From contig CAJNDS010000802.1 of NCBI GenBank assembly GCA_905221605.1, positions 659,001-712,500 on the forward strand: a DNA stretch of 53,500 nt, read 5' to 3'. The notes below the pieces were generated by a model, which was not told where the DNA came from, ran no database searches, and saw only the letters and a list, made by a program, of their open reading frames with translations. This document shows, one piece after another, positions 12,101-23,964 of this stretch; the first letter of the stretch is position 1; every line of letters starts with the position of its first letter. This DNA is from Symbiodinium natans (taxonomy: Eukaryota; Sar; Dinophyceae; Suessiales; Symbiodiniaceae). Both the position numbers and the translations under genes were made by a program.

Positions 12101-14160
12101 GCCTGAAGGTGTCCAGGTGAAGGCCAGGTCTCTCCCATCCGCCTCTGTGCCAATTTACATTCGTTTGGGAGCCTCATCGAAGCCCCGTGCTTGCAGGAGA
12201 CAGGCTGCCTAGGGCCTTGCTCCTCAGGGCCGAATGTGCTAGCAACACCAAGGCCAGCGAATGAGTCACAACTGCACACATGACATGTCATGACATGGCA
12301 GTACTTGTGGATGTGAAGCCTCTGCTGGCCATGGTTTCAAGAACTTAGGACCCTCTGGGTGGCCAAGGCCGGGAAGCCCGCAATGTTGGTGGAGGAAATC
12401 AGCCGGCTGGAGTTTGCTTTACAGGCGGGACGTGTATCATGAGATTGGCTATGCTTAACTGTTGCTGGAAAGTCTTGCTGCGTGGTTGCGCGTGTTGTGT
12501 AGGCATCAAGAGTGAGGAGGACATGGCCACCTGGAGAGAAGTTGGGCAATTAAGGCACGAATGTAACAAATGAGAGTCAACAACTGCCGTGCCAAAACCA
12601 GAGAACCAAAGAGTCTCACTAACTTGCTTTACTCTCTGCTGCCATGCTTGGGCTGAGGCTCTTCTGTCGGCATGGGGTTTTCAATCGGATGCTTCGTCAA
12701 ACCCGCTGTCTGCAGCGCGCTTGCTCTTACGGGCCACTGGCGCAGATCAGGCGGGGACAGTCAGAATCTTCTCTGCGTCATCGTCTGTTCCAGTGAGTTC
12801 ATGGAGGGTTGGCGCGCGAAAGTTGGGCCCTGTACCAGATGCCAGATCCATCACGAGACCTGCCCCTGAGCTGGAGGTGCCATGGCCTATTCTCCTTTAC
12901 GCAACTTGGCAAGAGCCGGGCTTTCCGACAGGCGTTTCCCGAAAGCAACGGACCAACGGAGTGGTCTTCCCTCCCTACTTTGTGCAACCAAGCCCAAGGA
13001 GGGCATGAAGGATCATGAACTTGAAGCCTTGGTCTTACTGAGGTTGGGTTCAACGTGATCCGGCTTCCCATCAACGTAATTTTCCATGTGGATTTGCTTC
13101 AACTCATCAGCGCGGCTATCAAATCCTCGGCATAGCGGAGGCTGTCAGCCGGCTCTACTGCATTTTAACTTGGGGGAGGGGGTTGGGGAGGGTGGGCCGC
13201 ATGCGGCTCATTCGTCACCTAAATGCTGCGTCGGCACGGGAAAGGGTCTGCGGAGCAGCGAACTTCAGCCTCGAGCAGACAGAGCATGTGCGGTCAAAGA
13301 AAAGAGCTGCGTGCGCTTCCATCATTTATACTCCTAGACATGCTCGGCCGAAGCCGATAGCTGCGACAACTGCAGGATTCCGCCTTGTACAGACACCTGC
13401 TCGACCGCCTACTGGTTCTATGGAGGCCTGCAGAGCCCGTTTTATAGAGGAGTTTTTTTTCCAATTTCTCAGGCAGCTTGAGGAGCCCGTGCTGCGGCCA
13501 CTGCAGAAGGCTTAGATGCCCTCTGCCTGGGACGTGGCCGTAGTAGAGTGGTCAGCATCAGTCTAACAGACTCCGACAGATGGCACTGAAACCAGGCTTG
13601 CCACAATTGGCGTGGAGAAGCTGAGCGAGATGCCTTTCGAGGTTTTTTCTTATTGCAGTTTGCAACGTCCGTTTACATCCCTCTGCCGGCTGGGCCCCGC
13701 CGGCTGCTGCTTCTCGCCCTGTCGAAGCGATCTGTTCATTCCACCCCCCTTCTTCTCAACCTTTTGAGCTTACCAGCTTTTCGATCATCATCCCCAAAGC
13801 CGAGACATACTGTATTATTGTAGTACAGGAAGTACCAGCATTGCTGCGTTGAGTCTGCTGTGCTCATCCCCGAGCACCTGCATTGCAGGTGTTGGTACGT
13901 GTGCCGCTGCGGGGCGTTTCAGTGCCACCGAGCATGTGTTCGCAGCCTTGCGTGTGCCTCAATTTGCACCAGGCTAGACTTGCAAAGTTTTGTTTGCATT
14001 CGGTTGGGGATCGGAGTCTGAGTTGTCAAGCTCTGACTGTACATTTCCCCTTTGTGCCCTCATGCCAAACCCTCTTTGCTTCAGATGTCGTACGTCAAAT
14101 ATGTTGATGCGAAGGCCTGTCCTTTGAGTTGATATACTTGCTCAAGTCTCTTGGCCTTCT
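9160..14160. other. gene-poor interval after the channel
   Basis: No gene could be supported. A 65-codon frame at 9183-9380 with an acidic DDYNDDDD run could be a terminal channel exon. The frames at 9429-9809, 11018-11596 and 11728-12120 show no motif. No RNA gene was recognised. Confidence 0.5.
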
Positions 14161-14241
14161 TCCAGGTTGGTCAAGATGACTGCCGGAGTCCAGCCAATCA
14201 TGGACTAACGTTGTGCCGAAATGGGGAGGAGATGGTAACCG

Positions 14242-17200
14242 ATGACAGAACCCAGGCCAACGCCGGCGACACCTGCTTTACCTGGACCAATTCTCAAGCC
14301 TGCAGTCGACGAGAGCGATTCCGACGATGCACCTCGGGATGTGGAGATAGAGCTCGAGCTGCCGCAGTACAAGATTGATGAGCTGCTGGCTCAACTTCGA
14401 GATGAGACATCCAGCCTCAAGTCCGAATTCCCACTTGCGCATGTGGCTGCTGTTTCAGGCGTGAGGGCTTCGGCGAAACACTTGCCATCCGCGGTTTCCC
14501 AAGCCTTCGGCGATTCAGCTGCCTTGCGTAATGCTGACCAGTGGGATCCTTTGACCAAGCTCGCGCAGTTCAAGCAACTACAAGCCCGGTATGCAGCAGT
14601 CAGAGAGCAAATGGAGCGAGCAGAGAGCACACAACGAATCCTGCAGCAGGTTCCATGCGCAGGCATGTCCACCCCTGTTCAGGAGCCGCCAAAAGAGGTC
14701 TCGATAACACCTCCAGAGTTTCCACCTGCCGCAGGCTTGCCATTTCCTTACTGTGGCGTGCCAGGCGTGCTTTCGCCGCGGGCGAAGCCTCCACCAGAAC
14801 CTGCAAAAGATTTTACGGAAGGCGACTGGGCCTATGAAGCTGTGAAGGAAATCGCTCAAGAAGCAGGCCCATCAGTTCACACCCGCATGACTAAAGAGGA
14901 GGTCATGCTGGCAAAAGACGGCATGGACATGACCCTGAACCATCTGAGAACTACAGGTTCGCGGATGCTAAATGAGGTGAGAGAGCTTGAGAGGAAGATG
15001 GATGAAGCAGAAAATTTGGCTCAGGTGAAGCAACTGGCTGCGAACGAGCCAGAGCTTCAAGAAGAATTGGTGAGGCAGCAGCGTCTCATCCATGAGCAGC
15101 AGAGGCTGGCAGATGAGGCGCGGTTAGAGCTTGAGTTGGAGAAGGAGCGGGCATTCTGGGTCAGGAGGGAGAAGGTTCTTCAGCCGGAAGAAGTTGATGA
15201 TTTCAAGCTGGAGGGTGATCCAATCGAGTACCCAGCCACGGAAGAGGAGCTCATTGCAGCTTCCCGGGTGACATCAAATCAGTACCCGGCCATGCGGCAC
15301 ATGATGCCGGAGCTTGCGCCGGAGGGGGCAGGCCCCGTGTCACGTTATCGGCTCGAGCTTCCCGCCTCACGTGAATACCATGGGCGAGTCGCTTTTCAGG
15401 CAGCAGAGCTGGGTTGGCCACCTCCGGCGAAGGCTTTGCAAATTGGAGACCTGGACTCCCCCTCCTCACCCTCCTCACCCTCCAAGTCAAGATCGCCAAG
15501 GGGGCCAAGGACTGAGTGGGCGGAACGAAGTCCCATTGCCGAGCCAGAGCCTGGTCCATCACCTCGTTCGCCTGTCTCTGCGGGCGGCTTCTTCGCCGGA
15601 TATCAGCCCGAGCGCGGCTTTGAGACAAGGGGATTTCACCAAAGTCAGGGCATGGGCGGCATGGATGAGTTTGATGATCCTGTTTGGGAAGCAGTTGATT
15701 CGCGAGGAAGGCCATTGGCGCGGCTGGGGCAAGCCGAGAGTGTCACAGACACTGCATGGCAGCCACCGATTGCTGCTTTCTCCGGGTTTGAGACGAGGCA
15801 GTCCTTCTCTCCAAGGGAGGCTTCGCAAGATGAATTGCCATCGAACTACGTCAAACCAGCTTTCGCAGCCTTTGCTGGAGAAGGGAGTGGGCCCGCCGTC
15901 GACTTCTTCGGCGGTTCTGACAGGGAGCTCGCCGCATCACCTCGGCGGCAACAGGAAAAGGAGGAAGAGGACGAGACAGACGGCGAAGAAGCCGAGGAAG
16001 CCGAGGAGGAATACGAGGAGGAAGGGTACTTTGGCTCTTTGCTTACAGGTGCTGGAATTACGGATCGACAGCCCAAGGTAAAGAGCCCAGTCGATCCCAG
16101 CTCGCGCTTCATGGCTGGGGCTTGCATGACTCGGAACCCTCCCCTTGAAGTTCCAGAAGTGGAGGATATGGCAGGGCAGGGCCTGCAATCCGTGGACTTC
16201 ATCTGCAGCGTGTTGCTGCAGAAACGTCAGGATGGACAGCTGGGCAATCCTGACACTGCAAAGCTTGCCTTAGACTATGTTGTTGCAGTGGCAGTCAATG
16301 CGGAAAAGGTGGTTGCGACGGGTGATGCTTGGAGACATGTCGGAATCATCACTGACATTCTGCATTTCTTCCCACTTTGTGCTCATATCCATCTGTGGTC
16401 CCTTGAGGCGCTCATGTCCCTCCTTCGACATGAAGAGATCCATCGAGCTGATAGTTTGGCTAGGCCAGTGTTCGATTCTGTAACAGACCTGATGACAATC
16501 CATCTTGAAGACCGAGCGCTGCGAAGCGCCACGCCAGAGCTCCCCACCCGACTGCTTGCAAGTATCGCCTTGGCCATCACGCCAGATAACTTGAGGCGAC
16601 TTACCAATACACATGTCGAGTTTGCACTTGCACTTATGAAAGAACCTGAAGTGTATCCATTGACCACCGAGCATGGCCTGCAGATTATTGTGCTAGCTGC
16701 CTCCACCCAGAACCTGCGATCGCAGACAGAGGCAGCAAAGTTTGCGCTGCGATGCTTCAAAGCTGAGCCTCGGCTGGTGCCTAGAGCTCTCTTGGCCTTG
16801 AGCACCACGTACAACTCGGCTGCCAAGGGAGGCTTGGGTGGCACGATTCTTGTGAAGGAGCCTTCCCCAACTGATGCGATCGAGCCTGAGTCAGAAAACG
16901 AGGGCCTGGTGCCAATTGCCTTCCGAGACATTACAACTACAATGGATGTTTATGCAAAAGATCGCAAAATACAGGGGGCAGGAGCACAAGCACTGGAGAG
17001 CGCCATGGAGATCACAAATGCGAGTCTGAAGGCCTTAGTGCGCGATGGGCTGCTTCGGTCTGTTAGCCTGGCCCATCAGAGATTTCCTCAAAGTCGTTCT
17101 GTCGCGCTTTCGCTTTGCCGTATCATTGGCAGGACTGTTCTTCGGGAGCCCGAACTGGTGTCTCCCGAGGTTGGCATTGCTGCTCTTTCAGCCGGGGCGT

Positions 17201-18276
17201 CTCTGCCACGGGATGCCGAGGTTGTGGTGGCCTCCCTTGAAGCGGTTTATGTGCTTGCTCCAAAGCTTCGGAATCTTTGGAGCGGGGCAAGAGCGGCATC
17301 AGATCGGCTGGCACTGGTCGCTGGTGATTTGGTCCGGCTTGGGGAGGTGCGCCACAAGGACTCGCACTCCATCGGCATGCTTCTGGTTATCATCACCTGT
17401 TTATGCAGCGATGGCCACGGCCAAAACCCAGGTGGTGTGAGTGGCGAGCGCTGGCGTATAGCGTTCGGCCGGGCTGCTGGCGTAGCAGTGCCGCTGCGGG
17501 CATTGTTTGAGCATTCCAAGAACTTGGACATGATCACGGCAGCGGGCATTGCACTTCGCTGCATGACCTACGGCACGCCCGCTTCATGCGCACATGCTGC
17601 CCGAGCACGCGCAGGGCCGATCTTGCTCAGCAGCCTTATTGCGTATGCCAGTAAGCCGGCAACCACAAGAGAGCTGCTGGCAGCCCTGGCAAACTGCGCA
17701 AGTGAGGATTCATTGCGAGAGGACTTCCTGAAGGGCCTTCCCCAAACAGCGGAAGTAATCTACCAAGCCATGGAGCAGTCTGCAGACAGAGAGCCCGATG
17801 TTCTTGCACAAGGTTGCCGAGCGTTTGGCGCATTGTATTCCTCTCGGCAGCAAGACGTGAACCTCGGCTTGAAGCCTGGGGAGAAGCCAAAGCAGACCTC
17901 GGTAGTCCAATGGGCCAAACTGAACAACGCAATTATGAAAACTGTAATTGGCATTACCGTGCAAAACGGAGATGCTGTTGAAGGAAGCGCGTTTGAAGTT
18001 CTCAGTGGCTCGGAATCACGGCAGCAGAAGCTGGAAGCAACTCGTCGCCGTCTTGGCGAGCTCTGCATGCACCTGGCAAATGGCTCCCTAGCTTCTGGGC
18101 CACAGTTTGGTCGACTGCTAAGCAAAGGCGGAGAGCCCACAGCCGAGTGCACACCACGCTGGAGCTCAGTCCGACTGCGCCTGCAAGAACGAGCAGAGCG
18201 TCGAAAAGGAGCTGCAAAGGAAGAGCCTGTACCACCCACACCAGCCAGCGATGCCGACCTGGAGGTCGATGACTAA
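14242..18276 (+). CDS. large coiled-coil plus ARM/HEAT-like alpha-solenoid protein (1,344 aa), function unknown
   Basis: Uninterrupted 1,344-codon frame. The start is supported by an in-frame TAA at 14236-14238 just upstream. Residues 1-45 are acidic and disordered, and 45-130 are helical. About 225-330 forms a charged coiled coil (Glu/Arg/Gln-rich, including ELERKMDEAENLAQVKQLAA). Residues 390-590 are Pro/Ser/Gly-rich with an SSPSSPSKSRSPRGPRTEW patch, and about 575-600 is very acidic. From about 640 to 1,260 repeated amphipathic helices of about 40 residues follow, typical of an Armadillo/HEAT alpha-solenoid. The C-terminus is basic, then acidic. No catalytic motif was recognised; a scaffold or cytoskeletal/ciliary role is possible but unproven. 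The lack of introns contrasts with the channel gene at 4-9 kb and could reflect retroposition or simply gene structure. Confidence 0.85.
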   Translation: MTEPRPTPATPALPGPILKPAVDESDSDDAPRDVEIELELPQYKIDELLAQLRDETSSLKSEFPLAHVAAVSGVRASAKHLPSAVSQAFGDSAALRNADQWDPLTKLAQFKQLQARYAAVREQMERAESTQRILQQVPCAGMSTPVQEPPKEVSITPPEFPPAAGLPFPYCGVPGVLSPRAKPPPEPAKDFTEGDWAYEAVKEIAQEAGPSVHTRMTKEEVMLAKDGMDMTLNHLRTTGSRMLNEVRELERKMDEAENLAQVKQLAANEPELQEELVRQQRLIHEQQRLADEARLELELEKERAFWVRREKVLQPEEVDDFKLEGDPIEYPATEEELIAASRVTSNQYPAMRHMMPELAPEGAGPVSRYRLELPASREYHGRVAFQAAELGWPPPAKALQIGDLDSPSSPSSPSKSRSPRGPRTEWAERSPIAEPEPGPSPRSPVSAGGFFAGYQPERGFETRGFHQSQGMGGMDEFDDPVWEAVDSRGRPLARLGQAESVTDTAWQPPIAAFSGFETRQSFSPREASQDELPSNYVKPAFAAFAGEGSGPAVDFFGGSDRELAASPRRQQEKEEEDETDGEEAEEAEEEYEEEGYFGSLLTGAGITDRQPKVKSPVDPSSRFMAGACMTRNPPLEVPEVEDMAGQGLQSVDFICSVLLQKRQDGQLGNPDTAKLALDYVVAVAVNAEKVVATGDAWRHVGIITDILHFFPLCAHIHLWSLEALMSLLRHEEIHRADSLARPVFDSVTDLMTIHLEDRALRSATPELPTRLLASIALAITPDNLRRLTNTHVEFALALMKEPEVYPLTTEHGLQIIVLAASTQNLRSQTEAAKFALRCFKAEPRLVPRALLALSTTYNSAAKGGLGGTILVKEPSPTDAIEPESENEGLVPIAFRDITTTMDVYAKDRKIQGAGAQALESAMEITNASLKALVRDGLLRSVSLAHQRFPQSRSVALSLCRIIGRTVLREPELVSPEVGIAALSAGASLPRDAEVVVASLEAVYVLAPKLRNLWSGARAASDRLALVAGDLVRLGEVRHKDSHSIGMLLVIITCLCSDGHGQNPGGVSGERWRIAFGRAAGVAVPLRALFEHSKNLDMITAAGIALRCMTYGTPASCAHAARARAGPILLSSLIAYASKPATTRELLAALANCASEDSLREDFLKGLPQTAEVIYQAMEQSADREPDVLAQGCRAFGALYSSRQQDVNLGLKPGEKPKQTSVVQWAKLNNAIMKTVIGITVQNGDAVEGSAFEVLSGSESRQQKLEATRRRLGELCMHLANGSLASGPQFGRLLSKGGEPTAECTPRWSSVRLRLQERAERRKGAAKEEPVPPTPASDADLEVDD

Positions 18277-18289
18277 CTTCGAAACTCAG

Positions 18290-21200
18290 CGGAGGCCCAA
18301 CGTTCAAAGAGTGCTAACGTCCCTGCCACCTGCCCGCTACAGAAAGCATCGGCAACGCCGATATGACTTGAAGGCAGATGGTGTCCAACGCGCAGTCCCT
18401 GCAGTTAACGAAAAGCAAAGGGTTTGCATGCAAGCAAGATGTTTGTAGCTGTGCGCACTTGCCCTTCTCGATTGCCAGGTATGCTTGCTAGACCTGTGCG
18501 GGAATTTGTTCGTCCACACAGCAGAGGCACTAGCTGCCGTTGAGTGCGTTCAGACATGATTGATCGTCGTGTGCCTTGAGGCTGGGGATGCCAACATTCC
18601 TGCCGCGTGTGCCGAGGCTTAAGGAGGCTTGTTACAGTACCGGGTGCGACATCACCCAGCTGAGGTTTGGAGCTTCCGCAACTCGTGCGCTCCAATGGTG
18701 TTTACTGGCCTCCACAGGCTTGAGCGACGGGAGCATTTTCAATTTAGTTGTTGCGCGCTGAGTTTTTCAGACTCGGAGAAAGGGGGACGGCAGCCAACAC
18801 TTTGGTCTTGAGCTTTGAGTGGAGAAGCGCAAGGCACGCAAAGGTTCTGCAGCCGCCAATGAAAACTGCCCAGCCCTTGTTGCGGACTAGAAAGTATATG
18901 GCAGACAGCCAGGCAAAGTGCCTGTGACCTCTTTTGCTCCGCAGCTTTGTCAACACGTTGCTCAAAATCACCAGGTGTTACGGGCAAGCGCATGCTCAGC
19001 CAGTGGCAAAGTCAGCCTTGCAAGTTCAGCAAACGCATGTGGGATCACTAGTAGCTGCCTACTGTTCGAAAGAGTTTCTACACACATCACACCATAGATC
19101 GCACAGCCACTTCGGGCGACCGTGGCCGGGCACCCGGAGGGCCAAGAGATGAGATGTTAAGAGTCGATTACATTTCCGCATGACGTGATGGCGTGATGCT
19201 TGCACCTGCGTATTTGACACGAGTCGCTGCAGTGGCAGTCTGCACAGTGCTGCGTTGCACTTTCAACAGACGTTCTCAGCAGCTGTTTCGGCATCGCTTC
19301 ATGTTTCGCCGGATGTCGCCCTGAGCCTGCCAAGATCATGGTGGATTCTGAGGTCGACTCCTGACTTGTAGTCTGCCAGCTTATGCCAGTTTTCTGCCAG
19401 CTTCTCTGTGTAGCCATCGTTCAGAGCAGTGCGTGAGGCTAGGTAATCAATCTCTCGGAGCCAAGATATCAGCAGCCCGGCAGGCTCAGTTCCCGATCTT
19501 CTGCCAGCATGACAGCTGATGCTGCTAGTGTTGGCCGATGCCAAGATTGTGGCACCGTCAACCGTGAGATCTTCAAGGACTGGTTGCTCCAGGTTGATGT
19601 GACCAGGCAAAGCAATTCAACACAGGGTGCCTTTCGGGTGGCTACAATTCCACCAAGACGCAAGACATGCCGCAGATGTTTGGTCAAGGCGTTGCAGGGG
19701 TCTGGTGTTTTTTTGCTTAGGTCCGGCTCTTCCGTTTTTTTCTTAGGTTTGGCAGGCTTGGTCTTGTGGTCCCATTGTCCGGTGGCAGCCTACCCTGATT
19801 GGTGTTCTCTGGCCCCTTGGTCCTCCAGTGCCGCTGGCCCGCAGGTCCATTGGTCCTCTTGCCATACAAGCGGCAAGCTTACCTAGCAAAGAAGGAAGAC
19901 GGCTTGCACTTAAAAATCAGGAATTCTTCCCAAACCCAACATGCACGTATTGTGTTTGCAAGTGCGGGTGGGTCCCCCCCCCCGTCCCTTTTTTTGCAGG
20001 TGTTGGCTGCCCCCCCAAAAAAGAAAACAAAACCTTTGGTTGAGCTACAACAAATCCCTTCCAAGCCTGCAAATGGAGGAAACACGGCTCTGCAAACTCA
20101 CAGTGTTTAAAGCAGCCAGTGAACGGCCAAGGGGTTCTAGCCAGACCTAGCGAAAAAAGGGGGGGAGAGGCAGACCAATAAGAAACTTAACCCCTTCGCC
20201 ATGGACTCTGCTGCTGCATGACGCTCCTTTCAGACTCTTCGCCAGGATAGCACTGATGGGGGACTTTATTGCAAAGAGTGCTGCTTGTCAGCAGTTTCAC
20301 AGATGCATCTCAATACCCGCTTCGCAGCTGCTATGAACTTAAAGTTTTCCGGTTTATTCACGGCAGTTGACAATCCTTCGGGGACCACCATGCAAGTGGA
20401 GGTAGGGACGGAGCAGCTTCCCGTTGAAGATTCTACATCACAAAAGAATACCTGCATTTTGCCGCGTTTGGCATTCGAGGGGTGTGCGTTTCATGGTGGT
20501 TACTGGTGAAGGATTCCATGCTTAACAGGCAGGATTGCAGCAAGGGCTCAGGCCACACTTGGTGGTACGGGCAGTGGCGCCAATCGTTTCAGGTGAGGTC
20601 GGTTGCACACGTTTGAGGCATACGACGTAGTTAAAAACTAGGTGGCAGGATCTGAAATGAGGCAGGTGCGTCAGCATGAGCCCGAAAGGCACAGGTCACG
20701 CGTGGGACCGTGTCTCACTGCCATTCCGCATGCAGGTTGGCTGTACTTCTACGGGGCCCCGCCTTTGCAGCGCAGCGTGCAATCTCGGAGCCCCGACAAA
20801 CATCGCCCAAGCTCACAGAGAGAACAGGCCGCAATGATGTCATGATGCGGTCGAAACGTATCGATTTTCTCACTGATGTGCGTTTGAGACCGTGCTATTT
20901 TGAATATTTTGAATTGCCTGGAATGGGAGGAAGCCCGCAGCAGCAACGAAGTCACGGACTTGCTCCCCGAGGATGCGCCAAAAGGACATATGGCCCACAG
21001 TGTTGCCGCTTGTCACGCAATGTCACGCAAGAATTCGGAGAAAACTGTACGCGACATGAATGAGTTGTACGCATAACATCCTGGCGAAGGTCAAATACGC
21101 GTCCGCCAAGAAAGCTTTCTGTTTTCGTTGGCAGTCTGCCGGGCATAACATCCACTTCCAGACCACAGTGCCAGCGGCGGGTGGCTCGCAAACGGCTGCC

Positions 21201-22990
21201 GTGCACTAGCTGCAAGCAAGGTCAGCAAGTCTTTCAACTCCAATCGGAGCCTTGTTTTCGTCACTTCTGCTGACCGAGTTGAGCCTGATTCGTGTGTTCA
21301 AGTTGGAGATTTGGCTGTGATGACGGCGACCAAACATGCATGATTCTCAGGCAGTCATTGCGAGATCTTGCTTCATGAAATTCCAGCAAGGCTGGACAAA
21401 GGACGAACATGATCTGCAGCTCCGTACCATCAATCTGCCCCCTTGGTGAAGGGACAAGAGCACGTGATTCGCAGGACAGGGTCCGCGATTTCCGAAACCA
21501 GCCCGGAGCTTGCATGAGTGTTTTTGCAAATGGAGGGTCATAACGTGCATAGACCTTGGCGTATCTCACCCAGGTGCTATGCTAAGCTGGGTCGAGTACC
21601 CGGCTGCCATTCACAGAAGAGCTCCAGCCAAGGCTTCCTGGGATCAGCAAGCTCACTCTGTTTAGATGGTCGGGTACCGCACGGCATACTGTTGCATACG
21701 CCGCGAAATCTGTGTTCAACACTGGGATTGGGAGGTGATTTCGCAAAGGAGTCCCTGGAGAATCCGCCTGCTCACGCGAGATCAGCAGATCTTCGTGCAT
21801 TCGCAAGCAAGCGCGACAGAAGCGAGCAGCCAATGGCGCAGGTGCAGCTCAAGGCGGGACAGCTGGATTGGACGGACAACTGTCATGCCAAATGTATGCG
21901 AGTCGTGTACTGGCCGTGTACCATTGCATAATTCCTACTATCTGTTCTGCTTGCAAGCATCATGAGGGCTTTGGTCACGTCATGTCACACAAATTCGTCG
22001 GCTTGTTTTGAGGAGAGGACGCAACTTAGCTGACAAAGGATGCAGTCGTCTCACATCTTCAATCCTTGGATAGTATATGAATATGCTGATTGATGACCAG
22101 CTTCGAAGACCTGTTCTGGTTCAAGGCATCCGTTGCCAGAGCCAGTCCATCCGGCAAAGCGCCTGCGAACTTCAGGAGAGTCCTGCTCCAGTCGGCTGAG
22201 CCTCGGCTCAAATTTTGCTGCAAAATGCAAACAGAGGCACAAGACCCAGACATCCAGCGCTGGAGCTTGTCCTGAGGAAGCCGCCCAGCTCCAACAACTC
22301 GAAGCATCGAGGGCAGGCCGTGCAAGGTTGGCTCTTGCATGAGCTGCATTGCACCTTGCGCTAGTGAGGTGTTCCTGCAGCCAACAGACTTGAAGCTTCT
22401 CCTCGATGATCCGCAGGTGCCATCGGTGCCATGGTATGCTATTTGTGTTTCGTGTCACATGTTTCGGACGTACAGAGTGGTCAGTCGTCGATGGGCAGGC
22501 TTATTCTCTTCCGCAGAAGGAAGTGCGCAGCATCCGCTCACAAGGCTTCGCAAGCTCACAGGCTTCACAACTGGCCTCGCAGCCAGACGTCATGGCAGAA
22601 AGTCCAAGGCCGCAGATGCGGTCCACGCAGTTCCTGATTTGAGTCTTTAGCTGTTGGATGCTGCTCTTATTCTTGCCTCGTTTGCCGGAGGCAAAGCCTC
22701 AATGCTCCACCTGAAGAGAACCCGAATGTACTGCACATGGAAAACTCGGACACAGGCTGCAATCAAAGAACTTTTGCAACTGCACAGACTTGACTCTGGT
22801 CATCTTGGACCTTGAGAAACCTAGACTACCGCCTTGGTCAGGACATGGTGGCTTTGTCGGCTGTTGTGGGTGCTGCTGTCAAGCGCGTCGGCGAGTCAGC
22901 GCCGCTGTCAGCCCTCGACAGCGAGTCCCAGGCAAGGCACACAGACATCACCGCATTCTGTAGTTCGGGTGCTTCTCAGCGTATGTCCAC
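18290..22990. other. gene-poor interval
   Basis: No coding region is supported. Both-strand open frames are short and lack motifs. Poly-pyrimidine runs occur near 19970-20020 and 20150-20165. Nothing else was identified. Confidence 0.5.
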
Positions 22991-23002
22991 GACTAAACTG
23001 AA

Positions 23003-23850
23003 TTGGCACCAAAGTGTGTCTGTCAAGGTTGGGCACAGGAAGACGGGCGCTACCAGGAGCAGAAAGAGGTTACGAAAGCCACGGACAAGGGCAAGGTACC
23101 CGCTCCGGCAAGAGCACAAGCTCGAGACCAGGTCTTTGCGTGTGAGATGGAAAAAGAAGGCCGGGATAGCGTGTTCGGTTCTGGCCCAGGAGTTGCCCAA
23201 ATCACAGACTCAGGGGCAGGTCCAAATCTCCCAGAGGACGTTGACATGCACTCGTCCTCACCTTCACCGCCAGAGAGCCAGCACCGTCCAGAAAGCCAGC
23301 CAACCCCATTCTGCTGGGATCCACCCATACTGAGAAAGGTCCAGGCGACAGTGCCAGATTCTGTGCCAACTCCATTGCTACAAGAGTCAGTAGCTTGGCC
23401 AGCTTCGCAGCCCGTACCACCACCGCCGCAAGCCTTCCTCGACAGTTTGCCGACTCCTTGGTTCAGCCAGCCAACGCCGAAAGTGGAGCTGTCGGACCTC
23501 CGATATATCAGTGATCCAACGCCCATGCCGCCGAAGCAAGAGGAGGATGCCCTACCAAGCCCCAGCATTCCCACGCCATTGCCCGCAGAGCTTTGTTCCG
23601 CCGGAGAAGGGGCTCCCAGCAGCCGTCCGGCCATACAAGCTGCAGCCGCTGATGCAGGCTCCTGCATTTCTGCCATGTTATGTGTGACATGCAGAAAACA
23701 GGTAGGTGGGCAAAGAATGCAAAGCCATTCATGAGACCAGCTGACGTGATTCTGATTGTGATTTCACATGCGAAGCTTGTTTTTTCAGTGCCATCGGCAA
23801 CGGCTGACGGCGCACCACGGGCCCCACAGGACAACAGAGAGCATTATACC
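23003..23850 (+). CDS. possible proline-rich exon(s) with repeated PTP motifs
   Basis: A 243-codon frame (23003-23734) encodes a disordered protein with a recurring Pro-Thr-Pro motif (SQPTPF, SVPTPL, SLPTPW, SQPTPK, SDPTPM, SIPTPL), a periodicity hard to explain unless this frame is translated. It ends in MLCVTCRKQ next to a GT donor at 23702. The acceptor TTTTTTCAG ending at 23788 would continue in frame with CHRQRLTAHHGPHR and give a Cys/His cluster that might bind zinc. No upstream start or homologue is recognised. The opposite strand is also open (23050-23676), which lowers confidence. Confidence 0.35.
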
Positions 23851-23922
23851 TCAAGTCTTGACCACGTGATGCATGTAATGCAACCATGCCTTCTTTCGAC
23901 AGGCGGCATATTGTGAGATACA

Positions 23923-23960
23923 TTATAAATAAATATATAAATATATAAATATATATATAT
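23923..23960. repeat. AT microsatellite
   Basis: A run of ATAAATAAATATATAAATAT units passing into (AT)n. Confidence 0.9.
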
Positions 23961-23964
23961 GGTG

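Noticed and set aside
23050-23676. 208-aa Gly/Ser-rich minus-strand frame
   Set aside because: It is antisense to the frame with regularly spaced PTP motifs; its Gly/Val repeats are what complementing those codons gives.
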